From contig NZ_CM011003.1 in assembly GCF_000158095.2 (NCBI RefSeq), positions 29,930 through 93,929 on the forward strand: a stretch of DNA of 64,000 nucleotides. The letters run 5' to 3'. The position numbers were made by a program, and so were the translations under genes. Below, in pieces: positions 35,072 to 44,087 of the stretch (the first letter of the stretch is position 1; every line of letters begins with the position of its first letter). This DNA is from Roseibium alexandrii DFL-11 (GTDB lineage Bacteria; Pseudomonadota; Alphaproteobacteria; Rhizobiales; Stappiaceae). The notes under the pieces are model-generated. The model was given only the letters and a program-made list of their open reading frames with translations, was not told where the DNA came from and ran no database searches.

Positions 35072-35824
35072 TTAGCGAAGCATTCGCGCGACGGGCAGAA
35101 TGATAACGAGGAGCAATGGCTGGTGAACCAAGTATATCAATAAACTGTTGCGCCCCATCCAGGATAGGATCCTGGTCAGTTTGGTATTGTGCAGATCGGG
35201 AAATGAGCGTGAATCGCCGCTCTTTTTGTAAAAAATCTTGGCTAGAAAAACGCCGATCAAGGTCAATCCGGCCCATGGCAGAATTGGAACGAAATCGTTG
35301 CTGGGTGGGGGGGAACTAGACACGCCAATCCATGCGAGCCACCGGGTGTTGAACAGTTCCAATTTTAAGAACTGCGGCAGGATGAGTAAGCCAGCTCCCG
35401 AGATTAGTGAGACCAGGGCGGGCAAATTTAGAAACAGAACACCCAAAAGAGAAGAAACCGCAATCGCGTGCAAGATGCCGAAAAAAATGTAGGTCTGCGG
35501 AAATGCGATCCACGTGACGAATGAAATCGAAATCGCAGCTGCACCGATCATCGCCACACGTGTTACAAATCTATTTAGTTTGAGTCCTTTACCGTGCGCA
35601 AGGACAAGGCTCACGCCAACCAGAAACATGAAAGTTCCGGCGAGCAGGCGGCCGAATGCAAGCCAAACAGGATGGAACGCGATTCCGTCGATTAAACCTG
35701 AAAACTCGAGATCCCAAACAAAGTGAAAAAGCACAACGCCAAAAATAGCAACACCGCGAACGGTATCGATCAGCAAAATTCGCTGATTTGATAGACTTTC
35801 GTGATCATTGCCTGAACTAATCAT
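35072..35824 (-). CDS. DUF1624/HGSNAT-type membrane acyltransferase
   Basis: The ~250-aa protein has about seven spans and starts with RILLIDTVRGVAIFGVVLFHFVWDLEFSG, the mark of DUF1624 (heparan-alpha-glucosaminide N-acetyltransferase-like catalytic domain), with HAIAVSSLLGVLFL and NSLLIYLVHQPLL later. It probably acetylates a glycan or lipid at the membrane; the acceptor is unknown. A GTG start at 35854 would add ten residues. Confidence 0.82.
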   Translation of the reverse strand: MISSGNDHESLSNQRILLIDTVRGVAIFGVVLFHFVWDLEFSGLIDGIAFHPVWLAFGRLLAGTFMFLVGVSLVLAHGKGLKLNRFVTRVAMIGAAAISISFVTWIAFPQTYIFFGILHAIAVSSLLGVLFLNLPALVSLISGAGLLILPQFLKLELFNTRWLAWIGVSSSPPPSNDFVPILPWAGLTLIGVFLAKIFYKKSGDSRSFPDLHNTKLTRILSWMGRNSLLIYLVHQPLLLVIILPVARMLR

Positions 35825-35854
35825 CTCGCGGGCAGTTAAACCTCTTTCGGCCAC

Positions 35855-36173
35855 AGAAAACGTGATTGGTACATCATTGTTCTAACCGGGAAGACCTGCA
35901 AACCCAGTTTGGCGGACCGGCTCTAAATTCCAAGTGAACGAATGGTGCTGAAATATCCCGATCAATATTGGCTACGAATGCTTAACCATACTGGGTCGTC
36001 AAAGTGCACCAAGCACCTGACGGTGGCCAAAGATACAGTTTTGTCGCAAAGTTTTCTTCGGCGGTTTTGTTTGGTCTGAAATCCTGGAAGGCGTTCATTT
36101 AGTCTCGGTAATGTCGATTAGAGCTGTTTCACTTGTTGAAAACGCTGCGCATCCAGCCCCAACCCGCTTGAAT
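35855..36173. other. Intergenic region
   Basis: A 320-bp stretch between two leftward genes without a convincing frame. It should contain the promoter of the DUF1624 gene and the end of the P-type ATPase transcript. Confidence 0.4.
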
Positions 36174-38309
36174 TCAGGTTTCCCCTTTCCATGCCAGGAG
36201 CCGCATAGCATTTGCGGTGACGAGTACTGTTGCGCCTGTGTCGGCAAGGATTGCTGGCCAAAGACCGGTTACACCCAAAACGGTCGTCACCAAAAACAAA
36301 GTTTTCAGGCCCAGAGCCATCCCCACGTTCAGTTTAATGTTCCTCATCACCGCATGAGACAGGTTTATCATCTTGGCAACGTCCATCACCCGCCCATGCA
36401 ATATGGCAGCGTCGGCAGTTTCAAGTGCCACATCCGTGCCCCCTCCCATGGCGATGCCGATATCCGCGGCGGCCAGAGCCGGCGCGTCGTTGATGCCGTC
36501 TCCCACCTTGGCAACTTTCAGGCCGTCCGCGCGTAGTTCATTCACGACCCGTTGCTTGTCTTGCGGTAGAAGGTCCGCACGCGGCTCGATGCCAAGCGTG
36601 TCTGCAATCGCCGTGGCAGTTCGGGTGTTATCGCCCGTCAGCATCAGCGTGCGGATTCCCTTCGTCTTTAAGGAAGCGAGACCGTCTATCGCATCTGTCC
36701 TTGGTTCGTCACGCATGGCGAAAAGAGCGGAAACCTTGTTGTCTACAAGCAGCACAGAAACAGTTTTGCCCTCGGCATTGAACGCATCTACAACCGCAAT
36801 CTGATTTTCAGTCATGCTGACCCGGTCGCGAGCAGCGGTCGCGGATCCAAGAAAAACCGGCACACCGCCAACCCGCCCTTCGACGCCTTTCCCGGTGACC
36901 GCGCGTGCTTCGGATGCAGGCGGAATGGGTGCATTCTCCGAGGCAGCCTTTTGCAAAACTGCGAGAGCAAGTGGATGGTTCGATCCCTGCTCCAATGCTG
37001 CCGCAAGGCTCAGCAACCGCTGATCGCTGCTCCCAAATGACCTGATATCGGTAACCACCGGCCGTCCTTCTGTGAGAGTTCCGGTTTTGTCGAAAGCCAC
37101 CGCCGTTATCGCTGAAAAACCCTCAAGCACGGCGCCCCCCTTCATTAGGAGGCCGCGCCGAGCCCCGCTCGCCAGACCGGCGGCAACTGCCGCCGGTGTG
37201 GAAATAACCAGGGCGCAAGGGCAGCCAATCAAGAGAATGGCAAGTCCCTTGTAGATCCATTCGCTCCAGTCAGCGCCAGCAAAGACTGGCGGCACCGTCG
37301 CAATAAGAGCTCCCAACACAAGAACCCCTGGCGTATAGTAGCGTGAGAACCGGTCAATGAACCGCTCGGTCGGTGCCTTACTAGATTGTGCCTCTTCGAC
37401 CAGACGGACCACGCGGGCGATCGTATTATCGTCGGCGGCAGCAGTCACTCTGATGCGCAAAACTCCGTCTAGACTAATGGTTCCTGCATATACTGTGTCC
37501 CCCTGTGACTTACGTCTGGGGACACTCTCGCCGGTCACAGGTGCTTCGTTTATCTCGGACGAACCTTCAGTGATTTCCCCATCTGCGGCAATACGATCAC
37601 CCGGCCTCACAACGATGACGTCGCCAACAGAAAGCCTATCTGCGGGCACTTCCGAGATGGTATTTCCTTGTTCCAGATAGGCAGTCTTTGGAATCAAATC
37701 GGCGAGGCCCGCAATACTGGCCCGCGCACGCTCAGCAGCAACACCCTCCAACATTTCACCAACCAGAAAGAGAAAGACTACAACAGCAGCTTCTTCGGTT
37801 GCCCCTATCAGCACCGCACCAACCGCCGCGACAGTCATCAGCGTTTCTATTGAAAACGGGCTGCCCAATGTGGCGGCCACAAACGCACGGCGCGCCACCG
37901 GAACGAGACCGACTAGCATAGCAATCAAGAACGCCCAATACGCCGCTTCCGGAATTAGTTGGCCAATCAAAAAAGCACTGATGAGTGCCATGCCGCACGA
38001 AATCGTCAACAGAGCCTTGCGTGTCCTCCACCATGGTTGATCCGCAACATGGCTCGCATGGTTTTGCGACATGGGTTCGGCCGGCGCGATGCCAAAACCG
38101 AGGTGCCTTACCCGCTGCATGACCTGGTTTTTGGAAACCGTACCGTCATGGCTGATCGACAAACTGGCTCCGGGCACGGATACTGCCACCTCCTCAATCC
38201 CCGGCAAGCGGCGTAAAGCGGTGTCGATCTTTGAAGCGCATGAGGCACAATCCATGCCTTCGACTCTGAAACGGACTATTAGTTTTGAACTGTCGGGGTG
38301 TATAGTCAT
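36174..38309 (-). CDS. Zn/Cd/Pb-exporting P1B-type ATPase
   Basis: The 711-aa pump has one N-terminal metal domain (GMDCASC, Cys21/Cys24), eight predicted spans, the actuator motif TGES (about 259-262), the transmembrane CPC motif (363-365), phosphorylated Asp407 in DKTGTLTEG, ATP-site HPLALAV and the hinge GDGINDAPAL. CPC with the NVGMALGLK segment in the penultimate helix is characteristic of ZntA/CadA/PbrA enzymes that export Zn, Cd and Pb. The MerR-type promoter just upstream and an AAGAGG ribosome site support metal induction. Confidence 0.93.
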   Translation of the reverse strand: MTIHPDSSKLIVRFRVEGMDCASCASKIDTALRRLPGIEEVAVSVPGASLSISHDGTVSKNQVMQRVRHLGFGIAPAEPMSQNHASHVADQPWWRTRKALLTISCGMALISAFLIGQLIPEAAYWAFLIAMLVGLVPVARRAFVAATLGSPFSIETLMTVAAVGAVLIGATEEAAVVVFLFLVGEMLEGVAAERARASIAGLADLIPKTAYLEQGNTISEVPADRLSVGDVIVVRPGDRIAADGEITEGSSEINEAPVTGESVPRRKSQGDTVYAGTISLDGVLRIRVTAAADDNTIARVVRLVEEAQSSKAPTERFIDRFSRYYTPGVLVLGALIATVPPVFAGADWSEWIYKGLAILLIGCPCALVISTPAAVAAGLASGARRGLLMKGGAVLEGFSAITAVAFDKTGTLTEGRPVVTDIRSFGSSDQRLLSLAAALEQGSNHPLALAVLQKAASENAPIPPASEARAVTGKGVEGRVGGVPVFLGSATAARDRVSMTENQIAVVDAFNAEGKTVSVLLVDNKVSALFAMRDEPRTDAIDGLASLKTKGIRTLMLTGDNTRTATAIADTLGIEPRADLLPQDKQRVVNELRADGLKVAKVGDGINDAPALAAADIGIAMGGGTDVALETADAAILHGRVMDVAKMINLSHAVMRNIKLNVGMALGLKTLFLVTTVLGVTGLWPAILADTGATVLVTANAMRLLAWKGET

Positions 38310-38336
38310 TTGCGGCCTCTTGCACTTTCTCTCTGC

Positions 38337-38367
38337 AAGATAGCCTCTCTAGTAACTAGAGCTTCAA
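38337..38367 (-). promoter_or_regulatory. MerR-type promoter of the P1B ATPase gene
   Basis: Read on the minus strand, TTGAAG (38367-38362) and TATCTT (38342-38337) flank a 19-bp spacer, CTCTAGTTACTAGAGAGGC, with the perfect dyad CTCTAGTTACTAGAG. This is the form recognised by ZntR/CadR/PbrR activators. The pump's ATG is about 27 bp downstream. Confidence 0.85.
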
Positions 38368-38483
38368 GTGACGCAGGCGATTTTTTTCAATTTCACAGCT
38401 TTGTCAAAGTGCTGGCGTTTCAAATTTCATTTTCCGTTTTCGCAGTTATGGATTTCTTGAGAATTTATCTGTACGTATTGCGA

Positions 38484-38837
38484 ATGCGTAAGTGGGTCTT
38501 AACCATACTGATTGTGTTTTATACGGGGCTTCATTCCGCCGCCGCAATTGGTGCTGCCCAGACAGCCGGGGAGCCGGTGCTTCCAGACCAAAAAGCAGTT
38601 CAAAACGCCTCGATCGTGTCCGAAACACTCACGTCGCATAACCTCAGGTGCTGCAATCGAACAAGCAACCAAGCAAAATCTCAAAAACCAGCCAAGTGTG
38701 GAGTCGATTGCGTGTCAATTGCGGGTTCGTTGGAACCGAGATTTTTGAAGGCGGAATTGGTTTTGGAAGATACTGTATTGCTTGGCCTTTTTTCCAAAGA
38801 TCCAAAGCCAGAAGACAGGCCTCCAAGAATTTACTGA
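38484..38837 (+). CDS. Small exported Cys-containing protein of unknown function
   Basis: The 117-aa product has a signal peptide (MRKWVLTILIVFYTGLHSAAA) and a mature part with four Cys (LRCCNRTSN, KCGVDCVSI) and a C-terminal tail DPKPEDRPPRIY. I do not recognise the family. The Cys pattern and position, divergent from the P1B ATPase, suggest a periplasmic metal-related protein. ATG 38484 was chosen because it begins the signal peptide; upstream codons overlap the ATPase promoter. Confidence 0.5.
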   Translation: MRKWVLTILIVFYTGLHSAAAIGAAQTAGEPVLPDQKAVQNASIVSETLTSHNLRCCNRTSNQAKSQKPAKCGVDCVSIAGSLEPRFLKAELVLEDTVLLGLFSKDPKPEDRPPRIY

Positions 38838-38900
38838 CACGTGACAGCTTTATCGCTGCAAAGCTTCCTGCGATCGCTAGTAATTTTTTGGAGAAAAGCG

Positions 38901-39461
38901 ATGATTACTCGTCGTAATTTACTCATTGGCTCCGTCGGAGCAGTTGGAGCCTTTGTCATGCCTGCTTATGCACATGACAAGAAACAGTTCAAGATCGACC
39001 CCAAATTCGAACCGCAATCCGTACGATACTTTTCCTATCCTCCTGGGACGATAGTTGTCGATACGAAAAATCATTTCCTCTACCTCGTTCAGAGTTTCGG
39101 CAGGGCGCGCCGCTATGGAATTGGTGTCGGCAAAGCGGGATTGTCGCTGAAAGGGGAGGCGGTAATAAAACGCAAGGCGGAGTGGCCAAGCTGGCGTCCC
39201 ACCGCAAACATGATACGTCGTAACCCCGGCAAATATCGGAAATACGCAAATGGTGTCCCTGGTGGACCGAATAACCCTCTTGGATCAAGAGCGCTTTACC
39301 TTTATCGAAACGGTCGGGACACCATGTACCGGATCCATGGAACCACCGAACCTTCCTCTATCGGTCGATCCGTCTCTAACGGCTGCGTTCGGATGATCAA
39401 TGCTCATGTTGAAGATCTCTATGAACGCGTGCCTTTAGGCACAAGAGTGGTCGTTTTGTGA
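38901..39461 (+). CDS. ErfK/YbiS-type L,D-transpeptidase
   Basis: The 186-aa product has a signal peptide (ITRRNLLIGSVGAVGAFVMPAYA) and the YkuD domain: GTIVVDTKNHFLYLV, then RIHGT and the catalytic SNGCVRM (Cys near residue 163). Such enzymes make 3-3 cross-links or attach lipoproteins to peptidoglycan in the periplasm. A similar gene follows 235 bp downstream. TTTTGGAGAAAAGCG precedes the ATG. Confidence 0.92.
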   Translation: MITRRNLLIGSVGAVGAFVMPAYAHDKKQFKIDPKFEPQSVRYFSYPPGTIVVDTKNHFLYLVQSFGRARRYGIGVGKAGLSLKGEAVIKRKAEWPSWRPTANMIRRNPGKYRKYANGVPGGPNNPLGSRALYLYRNGRDTMYRIHGTTEPSSIGRSVSNGCVRMINAHVEDLYERVPLGTRVVVL

Positions 39462-39696
39462 GTACCCAATAGCCGAAAACTCTGGTCAGGCACGTGGCTG
39501 CATCCGGCGCGTGCCTTTACAAATGAGAGCTGCATTAGCCCAAGAAGACAGAAACCCAAGTACGAGCTTTGGACGATCATTTGTCGAGCGTTTCATCTGA
39601 CCGCTTTGATCGACTTTTACGTATGGAGAGAAAAAGCATTATTTGGTTGATCTGAAAGGTCTTGGCTATTTCCCCAAACAAACAAGTAGTATCTGA

Positions 39697-40365
39697 ATGA
39701 CTTACCTCTCAAGAAGATCCTTTCTTTCAGGATCGGCATGCTTTGCTAGCGTCGTTGTTAGCGGATGTGCCTCTGACAAGGCACATATAAAACCAGTGCC
39801 ATATTCTGAAGACCCAGCCTACATATCGATGTATGGCGCTATGCCAACCGAGCGGTTTCCGCTACCGGCAATTAACTTGAAAAAAGTACCAGAGCGTTTC
39901 TACCGCCAGCAAGTTGATTACAACACTCCTGAAAAAGTGGGCACACTTGTTGTCGACACGCAAAACTTTTATCTCTACCTGGTTCAGGAAAACAAAAAGG
40001 CAATGCGATATGGAGTGGGGCTTGGTCGGGCCGGATTCGAATGGTCAGGACGGGCTCGGATTGCGCGCAAGACTGAGTGGCCCAAATGGACACCACCAGA
40101 GGAAATGATCGAGCGGGAACCGGAACTCGAGAAATGGAGTTGGCGGAACGGTGGAATGCCTCCCGGGTTGGAAAATCCTCTAGGAGCGAGAGCGCTTTAT
40201 ATTTTTCAGGGAAATCGCGACACGCTCTATCGCTTACATGGAACTTCTGAATATTGGACAATTGGCACCGCGGTTTCCAGCGGCTGCGTCAGATTGATGA
40301 ACCAAGACATAATCGATCTTTTTGGACGGGTGCCTGTCGGGTCACCGATTGTAGTATTGTCGTGA
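39697..40365 (+). CDS. L,D-transpeptidase lipoprotein
   Basis: The 222-aa product has a twin-Arg/lipoprotein-like signal (YLSRRSFLSGSACFASVVVSGCAS; lipobox VSGC) and a YkuD domain with GTLVVDTQNFYLYLVQ, RLHGT and SSGCVRL. It is clearly related to the product of 38901-39461, suggesting a tandem duplication, but is longer at the N-terminus and probably membrane-anchored. The IS element begins 174 bp after its end. Confidence 0.92.
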   Translation: MTYLSRRSFLSGSACFASVVVSGCASDKAHIKPVPYSEDPAYISMYGAMPTERFPLPAINLKKVPERFYRQQVDYNTPEKVGTLVVDTQNFYLYLVQENKKAMRYGVGLGRAGFEWSGRARIARKTEWPKWTPPEEMIEREPELEKWSWRNGGMPPGLENPLGARALYIFQGNRDTLYRLHGTSEYWTIGTAVSSGCVRLMNQDIIDLFGRVPVGSPIVVLS

Positions 40366-40615
40366 ACCGACAATCGGTAAATTCAGCTGGTTACGGGGAC
40401 GATGTACGGCGAATTGTCAAATTGTCCCTTATAACTCTGGGATCGATTGTTCGGCCGCACGGCCTTAACAGCTCACAAGGCCGCAGTAACCAAACATCGC
40501 GGCAATCCGATTTGATCGCACCATGCGTTAGCTGCGGCATGTTGTCCGTCGTCAGATGATTTGGGGCAGGATTGCCTGATCGGTCACGGAGGATCTGGCT
40601 CATTTTTCTTTTAGT

Positions 40616-41596
40616 TTACGCTGTGCTCTGACGGTGCAGCAAGCGGCGTCTGTGGATTGTCCGTTCTTTGATCTCCTTTCTTCGTCTGAGGATTGTTTCG
40701 CCCCTGCCAAAGTAAACATCGGCTGGTGTTAGATTGCCGAGGCTTTCATGATAGCGCTGATGATTATAGTGCTCGATGAACGCGCCGATTGCCTGTTCGA
40801 GTGCGCCAGGCAGGTAGTAGTTTTCGAGCAGGATGCGGTTCTTGAGCGTCTGGTGCCAACGCTCGATCTTCCCCTGTGTCTGTGGATGATTGGGGGCGCC
40901 GCGGACATGGTCCATGCCCTGATCCTCGAGCCAATCAGCCAGGTCGCCGGAGATATAACTGCTGCCATTGTCACTGAGCAGGCGCGGCCGGTGGGTGACG
41001 GTGACGCTGTTGCAGCCTGAAGCAATCAAGGCCTCCTCAAGGGTAGCAGTGACGTCTCCGGCTTTCATGGTCGCACAAAGCCGCCAGGCAACAACGTAGC
41101 GGCTGTAGTCATCCAGGATTGTCGAGAGATAGAACCAACCCCAACCGACAACCTTGAGATAGGTGAAGTCGGTTTGCCAAAGCTGGTTTGGCCGAACGGT
41201 CTTCTCATGGAACTCATCTGCTGCCTTGATGGTGATGTATGACGGGCTCGGGATCAGGTCCTGCGCTTACAGAAGCCTATAGACACTGGCCTCGGAGACA
41301 AAATAGCGCTCTGTATCGGTAAACCGGACCGCCAGTTCTCTGGGCGATAGATCAGGTTCTTCCAACGCCAGATCGACGATCTGTCGGCGCACGGCATCAG
41401 GGATGCGGTTCCAGACCCGACCCGGTCGTGACGACCGGTCCGCAAGCCCGGCCTCGCCAAGCGACAGATACCGGTCATACCAGCGATAGAAAGTCGTCCG
41501 CGGGATGCCCAGCATGTCCAGGGTTCGCTTTGCCGGAAGATGTGACTGTTCGACGATGCGAATGATATCGAGCTTCTCGGATGCCGGATATCTCAT
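40616..41596 (-). pseudogene. IS3-family transposase OrfB (DDE), broken by a stop codon
   Basis: Starting at ATG 41596, overlapping orfA by 4 bp, the frame carries an HTH region (RTLDMLGIPRTTFYRWYDRYLSLGEAGL) to YRLL, then TAA at 41267-41269, and continues in the same frame with AQDLIPSPSYITIKAADEF, QTDFTYLKVVGWGWFYLSTILDD, LLSDNGSSYI and GKIERWHQTLKNR (the D, D and E residues). Homologues usually have Lys or a similar residue at the stop. One base change therefore splits an otherwise complete integrase-core protein. Confidence 0.85.
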
Positions 41597-41967
41597 TCGT
41601 CGTCTTCCCCATCGCCGGTCATGCTTTTTTTGAGTAGTCGGTTCTCCAGGGTCAGATCGGCAACGGCCTCCTTCAACGCCGATGCTTCAGCCCGAAGCTC
41701 CTTCACCTCCGGTGCCGTTGCCTGTCGGCTCGTATCTCCTGCAAGGCGCCGTTTCCCGGCTTCTAGAAATTCCTTTGACCAACTGTAATAGAGGCTCTGG
41801 GCAATACCCTCGCGACGGCACAGTTCGGCGATGCTTTCTTCGCCGCGCAAGCCTTCGAGCACGATCCGTATCTTCTCTTCGGCGTTGAACTGCCGACGGG
41901 TCTTGCGCCTGATGTCTCTGACAGCATTCTCGGCCGACTGTTTTTGCTTCCCGGATTTCATTCTCAT
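41593..41967 (-). CDS. IS3-family transposase OrfA
   Basis: The 124-aa protein has the HTH_Tnp_1 region (RRQFNAEEKIRIVLEGLRGEESIAELCRREGIAQSLYYSWSKEFLEAGKRRL) and a leucine-zipper tail (ELRAEASALKEAVADLTLENRLLKKS). It binds the IS ends with OrfB. ATG 41967 was chosen because AAGGAG lies five bases upstream; codons before it run into the IS end. Confidence 0.9.
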   Translation of the reverse strand: MRMKSGKQKQSAENAVRDIRRKTRRQFNAEEKIRIVLEGLRGEESIAELCRREGIAQSLYYSWSKEFLEAGKRRLAGDTSRQATAPEVKELRAEASALKEAVADLTLENRLLKKSMTGDGEDDE

Positions 41968-42059
41968 CTGCACTCCTTGACGGTTACGATGAGCCTGAAA
42001 TCCTCCGTTATGCAATTAATCTAATCTGTCCCAGTGGCGCTGACGGACGACACGGCATG

Positions 42060-43001
42060 TCACGTTTGCTTATAAGACCGATCATGCCCAAACAACGGAA
42101 CATCGTTTTCGCACACACCCTCGCGCTCAAACTCCAGAGTGGTATGAACGATGCCGAAGGAATCTGATAGTTTTTCTTTCAGCTCCAACTTGATTGCCTC
42201 CAACTGTTTCCAGTCAACTTCTTCGACGACTACATGAGCGTCCAACGCTGGAGCGTTCTCTTCCATCTGCCATAGGTGTACATGATGTACCTCGCGAACC
42301 CCAGATGTTGCGCGCAGTAGATCGACGACATCATGTCCTTCGATGTCCGGGGGACTCCCCAGCATCAACGTTCTGACCGGTCCGCCAATCTCCGTCACTG
42401 CCAGATAGAGGATGTATCCCGCAATGCCGATGGTAACAGCGGGGTCGACCCATCGCATATCGAATAGGATGATCAAGGTCCCGCCGACGATTACCGCAAC
42501 GGACGCCAGTGCATCCGATAGGTTGTGCAAGAACAGGGCACGAATGTTCTGACTTCCCTTTTGCATCGACCAGGTCAGTGCTGCTGTCAAAGCATCTACG
42601 CCGAGAGCAAACCCTGCGATAATCACGACCGTCCAGCCCTGGACGTCCGGTGGTTCAATCAGGCGCATTCCTCCTTCATAAATTAGGTAAAGGCCGACGA
42701 TAATAAGGGTCGTATAATTGATGAGCGCAGCTACTGTTTCTATGCGTCCGTAGCCGAATGTCATACGTTCATCCGCAGGGCGCCGCGCAATCTTGCGGGC
42801 AGCGAAGGCAATAATCAGCGCGGCCATGTCTGAAAAATTGTGCAAGGCGTCTGCAATCAGTGCAAGGCTTCCGGCAAAGAGGCCGCCCACTATTTGTGCG
42901 ATCGTCAGAAGGCCATTAGCCCAAATTGCCACGCCGACTCTGCGGTCGCCGCTTTGAGGATCGAGGTGCACGTGACTATGCCCGTGGTGGTCATGCGGCA
43001 T
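42060..43001 (-). CDS. CDF-family divalent metal (Zn/Cd/Co) exporter
   Basis: The 313-aa protein begins with a His cluster (MPHDHHGHSHVHLD), has six spans with the metal site in ALIADALHNFSDMAALI and FLHNLSDALASVAVI (HxxxD in helices 2 and 5), and a cytoplasmic C-terminal domain (REVHHVHLWQMEENAPALDAHVVV). HD-HD sites are typical for Zn/Cd CDF proteins such as CzcD and ZitB. It overlaps the upstream transglutaminase gene, so both share the MerR-type promoter at 43782-43812. Confidence 0.92.
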   Translation of the reverse strand: MPHDHHGHSHVHLDPQSGDRRVGVAIWANGLLTIAQIVGGLFAGSLALIADALHNFSDMAALIIAFAARKIARRPADERMTFGYGRIETVAALINYTTLIIVGLYLIYEGGMRLIEPPDVQGWTVVIIAGFALGVDALTAALTWSMQKGSQNIRALFLHNLSDALASVAVIVGGTLIILFDMRWVDPAVTIGIAGYILYLAVTEIGGPVRTLMLGSPPDIEGHDVVDLLRATSGVREVHHVHLWQMEENAPALDAHVVVEEVDWKQLEAIKLELKEKLSDSFGIVHTTLEFEREGVCENDVPLFGHDRSYKQT

Positions 43002-43752
43002 CTGCGATACCTCCGTGATCATGGATTGCAGACCTACTGGGCTTTAATCGACCTGATCGAATGGCACGGACGCGAGTGTTCATCCAGTGACGTATGATGA
43101 ACCGGTAAAGCCAGCCCCTCACTCGTCCGAATTTTTGCATGTGCTCTGAATAGAATTGATCCGGCGTTTCAAACACACCAAAGTCCTGCTCGATGCCCGT
43201 CTCTTGAATGTAGGTGTCATGCCCCTCCCAGCGAACCGGTGGCGCGTCAAGGCAATCGGTGCCCGCACCGAAACCACACAAGCTCTTGTTTCCGAAAAAG
43301 GTCTGCTGGAGAACGCTCAAGAATTTTTCATCTAGAATGAATCCTTCGAGATTAATCCATTTGCCGTCGAACTCGACCTCAACCCAGGAATGAAGAATTT
43401 CTTGTGGTGCGATCGGAAAGATCAAATCCGGGACGACACCACGTTGTAGCTCCTTGTGAATCGTGAACCCTCGCAGGCGGCACTTGATACCTACACCGCG
43501 CAATAGCGCCATTAGGAGCGTTCCCTTGGTGTTGCACTGGCCGTACCCATCTCGAAGTACTTCAGACGCGGGAATGTTGTCCGCCCGATTGTAGCCGAAG
43601 GCGATTTCGTTTCGAACAAAGTCGTAGATTGCGCCTATGCGATCGTACTGAGGCAGTCGGAGCCATTTCCGATCTTCAGTCAGACGGACAACGGATGGTG
43701 CGCGGTAATCGAGTAACTGCGTGGCGGCAAGAAGGGGGGCAGCATCGGGCAT
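42991..43752 (-). CDS. Transglutaminase-like cysteine protein coupled to the CDF exporter
   Basis: The 253-aa protein has a transglutaminase core with Cys in RDGYGQCNTKGTLLMALLRGVGIKCR, His in ILHSWVEVEF and the following GKWINLEGFILD acidic segment. No signal peptide is visible, so it may be cytoplasmic. These folds usually act as proteases or cross-linkers; the role beside a metal exporter is unknown. RBS GAGGAA precedes ATG 43752, and the promoter upstream is MerR-type. The 3' end overlaps the exporter gene by 11 bp or more. Confidence 0.82.
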   Translation of the reverse strand: MPDAAPLLAATQLLDYRAPSVVRLTEDRKWLRLPQYDRIGAIYDFVRNEIAFGYNRADNIPASEVLRDGYGQCNTKGTLLMALLRGVGIKCRLRGFTIHKELQRGVVPDLIFPIAPQEILHSWVEVEFDGKWINLEGFILDEKFLSVLQQTFFGNKSLCGFGAGTDCLDAPPVRWEGHDTYIQETGIEQDFGVFETPDQFYSEHMQKFGRVRGWLYRFIIRHWMNTRVRAIRSGRLKPSRSAIHDHGGIADAA

Positions 43753-43781
43753 GTGATTGTTCCTCGTATCGACCGAGTATG

Positions 43782-43812
43782 TATGTAGTTTCTATAGTCG
43801 CTAGAGGTTTAA
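43782..43812 (-). promoter_or_regulatory. MerR-type promoter of the transglutaminase-CDF operon
   Basis: On the minus strand TTAAAC (43812-43807) and TACATA (43787-43782) flank 19 bp, CTCTAGCGACTATAGAAAC, with dyad CTCTAGCGACTATAG. It closely matches the P1B ATPase promoter dyad. Confidence 0.82.
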
Positions 43813-44087
43813 GAGGTGGCCACCCAAAAAATTTAGACTCTGAAGGGCAGCTGTTGCTCCCTGTCTGCGAACGAAATTCCGACAAGGCCCATTACTCTGG
43901 TTTCTGTACTATCTCACCCGCAAAGGGAACATGTGGGTTGTTTGATTTTCAGAATCTAATTTGCGATGCCGCCGCCCCGATTTATTTCCGAACCGAAGAC
44001 GGCCATAAAGTTTAAGACATGATCCATCATCAGAGCCAAGCAAGTAATAGGCGGGGAAAATCGAAGCAATGACCGTCAAAGTAGTGC
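43813..44087. other. Short intergenic region between the promoter and the MerR-family gene
   Basis: No open frame with a start, ribosome site or motif is visible; the regulator gene on the left-facing strand ends at 44088. Confidence 0.4.

Larger units (their letters stand above)
40540..42052 (-). mobile_element. IS3-family insertion sequence, 1513 bp
   Basis: Ends are TGTTGTCCGTC at 40540 and the inverted TGTCGTCCGTC ending at 42052 (TG...CA termini), continuing as imperfect repeats (GGGGCAGGATT / GGGACAGATTA). The pentamer CGGCA occurs at 40535-40539 and at 42053-42057, a target duplication. It carries orfA and a nonsense-interrupted orfB. It inserted just after the stop codon of the CDF exporter. 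Confidence 0.85.
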
